Positions 59,740-64,000 of a stretch of DNA of 64,000 nucleotides are shown in pieces. The position numbers and the translations under genes are program-made. Where the stretch lies: NCBI GenBank assembly GCA_017527205.1, contig JAFXQK010000056.1, forward strand, positions 51,670 to 115,669, given 5' to 3'. This DNA comes from Lachnospiraceae bacterium (lineage in GTDB: Bacteria; Bacillota; Clostridia; Lachnospirales; Lachnospiraceae). Under the pieces are notes generated by a model, which was given only the letters and a program-made list of their open reading frames with translations, made no database searches and was not told the DNA's origin. How positions within the stretch are numbered: position 1 is the first letter of the stretch; each line of letters begins with the position of its first letter.

Positions 59740-61173
59740 ATGAATAATAAGCTTAAATTGAATATCATTATAAGTACAATTAATCAAGCTTTGACAATGA
59801 TTTTACCATTTGTTACGGCACCTTATGTTTCTAGAACCTTAGGAGTGGAAGGAATAGGAATATATAGTTATACGCAATCTTATGTTGCTATTTTTTCTAT
59901 GTTTGCTACATTAGGTACAAATTCATATGGTGTTAGAGAAATTGCAAGAAGCAGGAATGATATAAAGCAAAGAAGCCATATATTTTGGGAAATTGAAATT
60001 TTAAGCATATTTACATCTTTTTTAACAATAATGCTGTGGCTTATTTGGGTTACGACTAATTCAAAATATAGGTTATTATTTGGCATATTGACAATATGTT
60101 TATTTGGAAATATGTTTGATATTTCATGGTTTTTTGCGGGAGTAGAAGAATTTAAGTACACGGTTATTTTGAATATTTTGTTTAAGTTTATAGGGATGTT
60201 TAGTATATTTTTTTATGTGAATAAACCAGAAGACTTATGGAAATATGTTTTTATATTATCAATGGTTATTTTTGGGGCGAACGTATCATTGTGGTTATTT
60301 CTAAAAAAATATATATGCCATGTATCAATAAAGCAATTAAAACCATTAAGCCATTTGAAGAATACAATAGTATTTTTTTTGCCATCTATCGCGGTATCCA
60401 TTTATACAATTCTTGACAAAACATTAATTGGCATAATTACAAATGAAACGAGCGAGAACGGAAATTACGAACAGGCCACGAAAATAGTTAATATGTGTAA
60501 AACCTTATCGTTTACGGGACTAAATGCTGTTTTTCAATCGCGATTAGCTTTTTTATTTTCTCAGAATAAACATGATGAAATAATTAAAAATATAGCTTTC
60601 TCAATGGAATACATTTTTTTTATGGGATTTGGGATGTGCTTTGGAATTATAGGAATGGCTAATAGATTTGTCCCGCTTTTTTTTGGAGCAGGTTATGATA
60701 AAACGATCGTTTTAATAAAATTACTTGCTCCAATGATTATTATTGTTGGAATAAGCAATTGCCTGGGGGCTCAATACTATATTCCTGCCGGATTTAGAAG
60801 TAAGAGTGCTAAATTCATAATATTAGGTTCTGTCATAAATTTGTCATTAAATATTTCACTTATTCCATATTTTAAAAGTGTCGGTGCGGTTATTTCGACC
60901 ATTATTGCAGAAAGTATAATATCGTTACTGTATTTAATTAATTGTAATGGATATTATTCTATTAAATTATTAAAAGAACATACATGGAAAAAACTTATCG
61001 CTGGCATAGGAATGTGCATGATTATACATCATTTGGGGGAAATTATAGATAATACAGCTGTAGCCTTGATTTCTCAATTTACTTTAGGTCTATTAACCTA
61101 TATATTCATTTTATGTATCTTAAAGGATGATGCTTTGAATTATATAAAGAGATTTAGAAAAAATAATATTTAG
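59740..61173 (+). CDS. Wzx-type polysaccharide repeat-unit flippase
   Basis: 477 residues with about fourteen membrane helices. The N-terminus NTINQALTMILPFVTAPYVSR-like segment (from residue 9, ending PYVSRTLGVEGIG) and LGTNSYGVREIARSR near residue 62 are classic for Wzx/RfbX/CapF members of the PST family. DKTLIGIITNETSENGNYEQA near 224 is the second conserved loop. It moves the undecaprenyl-linked repeat unit to the outer face. Its presence shows that the cassette uses the Wzx/Wzy route, so a polymerase is expected; the candidate is the last gene of the window. Confidence 0.93.
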   Translation: MNNKLKLNIIISTINQALTMILPFVTAPYVSRTLGVEGIGIYSYTQSYVAIFSMFATLGTNSYGVREIARSRNDIKQRSHIFWEIEILSIFTSFLTIMLWLIWVTTNSKYRLLFGILTICLFGNMFDISWFFAGVEEFKYTVILNILFKFIGMFSIFFYVNKPEDLWKYVFILSMVIFGANVSLWLFLKKYICHVSIKQLKPLSHLKNTIVFFLPSIAVSIYTILDKTLIGIITNETSENGNYEQATKIVNMCKTLSFTGLNAVFQSRLAFLFSQNKHDEIIKNIAFSMEYIFFMGFGMCFGIIGMANRFVPLFFGAGYDKTIVLIKLLAPMIIIVGISNCLGAQYYIPAGFRSKSAKFIILGSVINLSLNISLIPYFKSVGAVISTIIAESIISLLYLINCNGYYSIKLLKEHTWKKLIAGIGMCMIIHHLGEIIDNTAVALISQFTLGLLTYIFILCILKDDALNYIKRFRKNNI

Positions 61174-61252
61174 ATTTAATACATTTTTTCATGTGGTTAG
61201 ATATTGGATTCATAATATAGGATTTTATATATTTTTTTAACGGAGGATTAGA

Positions 61253-62257
61253 ATGAATCTGTATATTTGTAGTACTTATTATCATGTGTTAATAACTGTA
61301 TTAAAAAGCCTAAATATGAAGAAGAAATTTGATATCGCTATTACGGATTATATTCCTGAGCATAAAGCACTTGTTGATAGAATTAGTAGATCAACATTAT
61401 TTAATCAAATTATTGTTTTGGAACAATGGATTCCTAGAAATAGGTTGGAATGCTATTTTTTTGGGTATTTAAATGTCTTTAATATAGAAAAAAAATATGG
61501 TAAATTGTTCGAAAAATACGAAGAAATATATATATATATGGATGATATATGCTTTGCTAGATATTTAAAAGATAAACATATATATTACAATCTGTTGGAA
61601 GATGGGTTTGATAGTTTTAAAGTAAGAAAAGATAGCGCATATTATTATATGGTTTCAAGAAAACTTAGATTTCGAGATAAAGTACGCAACTTATTATTTA
61701 AGCACAACACACAGAATTATAAATATTTTTTTAACTGCCCATATGTTAAGACTATTGAACTAAATGATGTTAAGGGGACGATATTTAATGAAAATGACAA
61801 TAGGATAATTGTTTTGCCTAGATATATGTTGTTTGATAAAATTAATGACATAAATGTGAACGATGTGATAAAAATATTTATTGACAACACAAAAATTCTT
61901 AATGAAGACAATATTGCTCTAATATTAACTTGTTGTTTTTTTGATGACGGATACTTAAATGATATTCATGAGCAAGTGTTATTATATAAAAATATTTGTA
62001 CATATTATAAAAAAATAGGATATACTCCTATTATTAAGCCGCACCCACGTGATTCGATTGACTATACAAAATGTGGATTGAAAGCTATAAACAGATTTTT
62101 CCCGGCAGAATTATTAAGATATCTTAGCATAGAAAATATAAAAAAATATGTTTCAATTTATTCTACATCAATAAATAATTTTCCTCAATCAAAAGTAGAC
62201 TATTATGAAAGCATTAATGAATTTTATGAAATTTTCAATAAATCTTTGTTAAAATAA
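61253..62257 (+). CDS. putative glycosyltransferase with bacterial sialyltransferase-type EDG and HP motifs
   Basis: 334 residues, ATG behind ACGGAGGA. The protein is soluble and AT-rich in coding. MNLYICSTYYHVLITVLKSL at the N-terminus is the start typical of GT52-like enzymes. An EDG triplet at 116-118 (NLLEDGFDSF), IIKPHPRDS with HP at 264-265, and a Ser-containing YSTSIN near 304 correspond to the D/E-D/E-G, HP and S motifs shared by bacterial sialyltransferase families GT38, GT52, GT80 and GT97. No CMP-sialate synthesis gene is in the window, so the donor is uncertain; other non-ulosonic acids or plain hexoses are possible. Confidence 0.6.
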   Translation: MNLYICSTYYHVLITVLKSLNMKKKFDIAITDYIPEHKALVDRISRSTLFNQIIVLEQWIPRNRLECYFFGYLNVFNIEKKYGKLFEKYEEIYIYMDDICFARYLKDKHIYYNLLEDGFDSFKVRKDSAYYYMVSRKLRFRDKVRNLLFKHNTQNYKYFFNCPYVKTIELNDVKGTIFNENDNRIIVLPRYMLFDKINDINVNDVIKIFIDNTKILNEDNIALILTCCFFDDGYLNDIHEQVLLYKNICTYYKKIGYTPIIKPHPRDSIDYTKCGLKAINRFFPAELLRYLSIENIKKYVSIYSTSINNFPQSKVDYYESINEFYEIFNKSLLK

Positions 62258-62359
62258 AATTTTAAACATAATTGAAATTTACTGATAGATAGAATTATAT
62301 GCAAAGATTTCTCAAACTTTAATTACTCTAAAGGTTGATCGGAGAATATATGATATAGA

Positions 62360-63880
62360 ATGAAAAAGAAACATGTATTTAATAAGGTTATATTGATAGG
62401 ATACGCATTAAATCTCATTTTATGTTTTATATGCAGTATCTTTTACTTCCATCCAATTTATGAACATGTTGGATGGGAAAACCGTGCCTACAAATGGTTG
62501 TCAAGTGGCGAAACGATGGAAGAAGAAATTCTAGGTCGTTTACTTTGTATGATATATTCTTATATATTGGCAATGTTACTTTTATATTTGATGTGGTACT
62601 GGATTGTTAGACTATTTAAGCTTTGGAACGAGTGTAAATCTAAACGAATTTATGTTTTGTTATTTTTAATCTTATCATTTTTGGGCATTTTAACGATTAT
62701 AGGACTATATCCCACCCCTGTTTCTGATCCGCCAGATACAGCATGGAATTATGTTTATGCAAGAGAGTTTTTGCCTATGTATTGGCATGGATTTCTTACG
62801 AATGTAGTTCACTGTGCATGTATGATTATTTTTCCGCATCCCGTGGCAATGTCCATAATTCCCTTTTTGCTTGGAATAACAGGTTTATGTTATATACTTT
62901 ATCAATCCGTGATTAAAAATTGCAAGCATGAATTATTGTGTATATTTATCTTTTTCATTTTTTTGCTTTCGATGCCTGAAACAGTACAGGTTTTTATTTA
63001 TGCTGGCAGAAATTATCATTATGCACTTCTTAGTGTTTGTACATTAGGTATTTTTCTTGTGGATTATATGAATAATGTTATAATTACGAAGGCAAAAATA
63101 CTTTGGCTTTCTTTTTTAATATGCTTTCTTGCGTGTTGGAGGGGGGAGGGCATCGCTTATTTAGTAGCATTTCCGTTTATGCTATATGGTGCCTATTATC
63201 AAAAAAATACTAAGATATCACTTAAAAAGATATTTAAGTATTCTTTTTTTATCGTTGGAATATTTTTGCTTTTGAGAATTCCGGATATGTATGGTAGCGA
63301 AAAATATCAAGGAGATGATTATATAATAATAAATTTACCAGGTCCGCTTTCAGCTGTTTGGGCTAATAATCCTAATACAAATTATAAAAGTTATGAAAAA
63401 GATATGGAACATATAAATACGGTAATTAACATAAATTATATTATTAAATATGCGGATATGGGATCACAGAATTATAATTGGGACAATTTAAGAATTTCAA
63501 GACAGAGTGATGCCGGGGAAAATGGAAAAGCATTTATATATGCTGCATATGACATCTTGTTTCACAACTTAAACACATTTTTAAAATATCAATTTAATGT
63601 TTTTGCAAAAAGCCTTGGGGTATCTTCATTTTTTAAGTTGAATACTGGACCTGTAGAATTATATGTTCAACAAGGAATAATAAAAGATAATTATGATAAA
63701 GTAATGGATTATTATAGGTTTGGAAGAAATGATATTGGTATTAAGCATAATATTGAACTAATTAATAAAACAATAGATATCAATTGGTCCGTTTTCGCAA
63801 AAGGTATAATTGATTTTTTGTATTGTAATGGCATGCAATATTCAGCGTATATAAAACTTACTAAAACTTCCCATACCTAA
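62360..63880 (+). CDS. polytopic membrane protein, possible polymerase or GT-C enzyme
   Basis: 506 residues. About ten hydrophobic segments lie between residues 10 and 310. A soluble C-terminal part of some 190 residues follows. After the third helix comes a loop with YPTPVSDPPDTAWNYVYARE, an acidic motif like the Asp-containing first loop of GT-C glycosyltransferases, and later CWRGEGIAYLVAFPFM. No classic O-antigen polymerase signature was recognised. As the only other multi-pass protein of the cassette besides Wzx, it may be the Wzy-type polymerase or may add a side-branch sugar from a polyprenyl donor. It lacks a clear ribosome-binding site (ATATAGA before ATG). Confidence 0.6.
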   Translation: MKKKHVFNKVILIGYALNLILCFICSIFYFHPIYEHVGWENRAYKWLSSGETMEEEILGRLLCMIYSYILAMLLLYLMWYWIVRLFKLWNECKSKRIYVLLFLILSFLGILTIIGLYPTPVSDPPDTAWNYVYAREFLPMYWHGFLTNVVHCACMIIFPHPVAMSIIPFLLGITGLCYILYQSVIKNCKHELLCIFIFFIFLLSMPETVQVFIYAGRNYHYALLSVCTLGIFLVDYMNNVIITKAKILWLSFLICFLACWRGEGIAYLVAFPFMLYGAYYQKNTKISLKKIFKYSFFIVGIFLLLRIPDMYGSEKYQGDDYIIINLPGPLSAVWANNPNTNYKSYEKDMEHINTVININYIIKYADMGSQNYNWDNLRISRQSDAGENGKAFIYAAYDILFHNLNTFLKYQFNVFAKSLGVSSFFKLNTGPVELYVQQGIIKDNYDKVMDYYRFGRNDIGIKHNIELINKTIDINWSVFAKGIIDFLYCNGMQYSAYIKLTKTSHT

Positions 63881-63931
63881 AATGGGACTCGCTCCTTGAA
63901 AACTCAATAATACAGGCAATCAGATTGATAT

Positions 63932-64000
63932 TTATGCTGCCAGCGTTGCCCTTATCAATGTAGTCCGGACATACTCTGGAAGATGCCCGATGAACATATC
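63932..64000 (-). CDS. C-terminal fragment of a reverse-strand ORF at the window edge
   Basis: On the minus strand the last 69 bases read 22 codons, including MFIGHLPEYVRTTLIRATLA, then TAA (63934-63932). The base composition is higher in GC than the adjoining cassette. The peptide is too short to assign; a transposase or recombinase end is possible because a foreign cassette ends here, but nothing proves it. Confidence 0.35.
   Translation of the reverse strand, partial: DMFIGHLPEYVRTTLIRATLAA

Noticed and set aside
1..64000. rRNA or tRNA genes, prophage, complete insertion sequences
   Set aside because: No tRNA-like T-loop with a cloverleaf, rRNA segment, phage structural gene or full transposase with terminal repeats was recognised in the gaps or reading frames.

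Overview
The window looks like a chromosomal segment of a spore-forming, strictly anaerobic Firmicute of the Lachnospiraceae type (class Clostridia). This is inferred from the gene set: an M16C presequence-protease-like peptidase, Rex, a monomeric [FeFe] hydrogenase, an NfnA/NfnB-type pair, formate-tetrahydrofolate ligase with FolD, the sporulation genes yqfC and yqfD, and DUF1292, DUF896 and DUF4349 proteins. Most genes lie on the + strand. No rRNA, tRNA, CRISPR array, prophage or complete insertion sequence was recognised, and no gene-free gap exceeds 300 bp.

Layout. 1-6.1 kb: end of an M16C peptidase, a DUF4349 lipoprotein, a YhfC-type intramembrane protease and a reverse-strand ABC-F ATPase. 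6.1-15.6 kb: rex, nnr, alr, a mazF toxin without a visible antitoxin, yebC, metY, and a GT2 enzyme overlapping a large membrane protein with a KEE-repeat tail. 15.8-26.9 kb: ftsK/spoIIIE, fhs, folD, nfnAB-like genes, rlmH, nth and two zinc-ribbon membrane proteins. 27.1-38.8 kb: pdp, yqfC-yqfD-phoH-ybeY, a flippase-like protein, a BofC-like protein, two flavoproteins, proB, DUF896 and 5-formyl-THF cyclo-ligase. 38.8-48.5 kb: an STP-rich lipoprotein, [FeFe] hydrogenase, gltX, a UvrD-type helicase, DUF1292, a GH13-fold protein lacking its catalytic residues, a Cys-rich small protein and a lactonase-like propeller. 48.7-63.9 kb: cell-surface polysaccharide genes (CapD-like dehydratase, sugar phosphotransferase, Alg14/Alg13-like pair, GT32, GT2s, Wzx, a sialyltransferase-motif protein and a polytopic membrane protein), interrupted by a Na/Pi symporter. 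From about 55.7 kb the DNA becomes markedly AT-richer and changes its codon-context habits, which suggests an exchangeable serotype cassette.

The most unusual signals are: (1) 5-formyl-THF cyclo-ligase has no start codon in its own frame upstream of its conserved N-terminus, but is joined in the -1 frame to DUF896 exactly at an A AAA AAG slippery heptamer; (2) three in-frame 27-bp tandem repeats inside the helicase gene, each a perfect GTGAAACA/TGTTTCAC palindrome whose arms equal parS half-sites; (3) a GH13 debranching-enzyme-like protein with all catalytic carboxylates replaced; (4) an orphan mazF preceded by a perfect dyad; (5) a foreign-looking polysaccharide cassette with a protein carrying bacterial sialyltransferase EDG and HP motifs.

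Twelve promoters with 17-bp spacers and several intrinsic terminators were read directly from the sequence. Functions are assigned from recalled family motifs, not from a database search.
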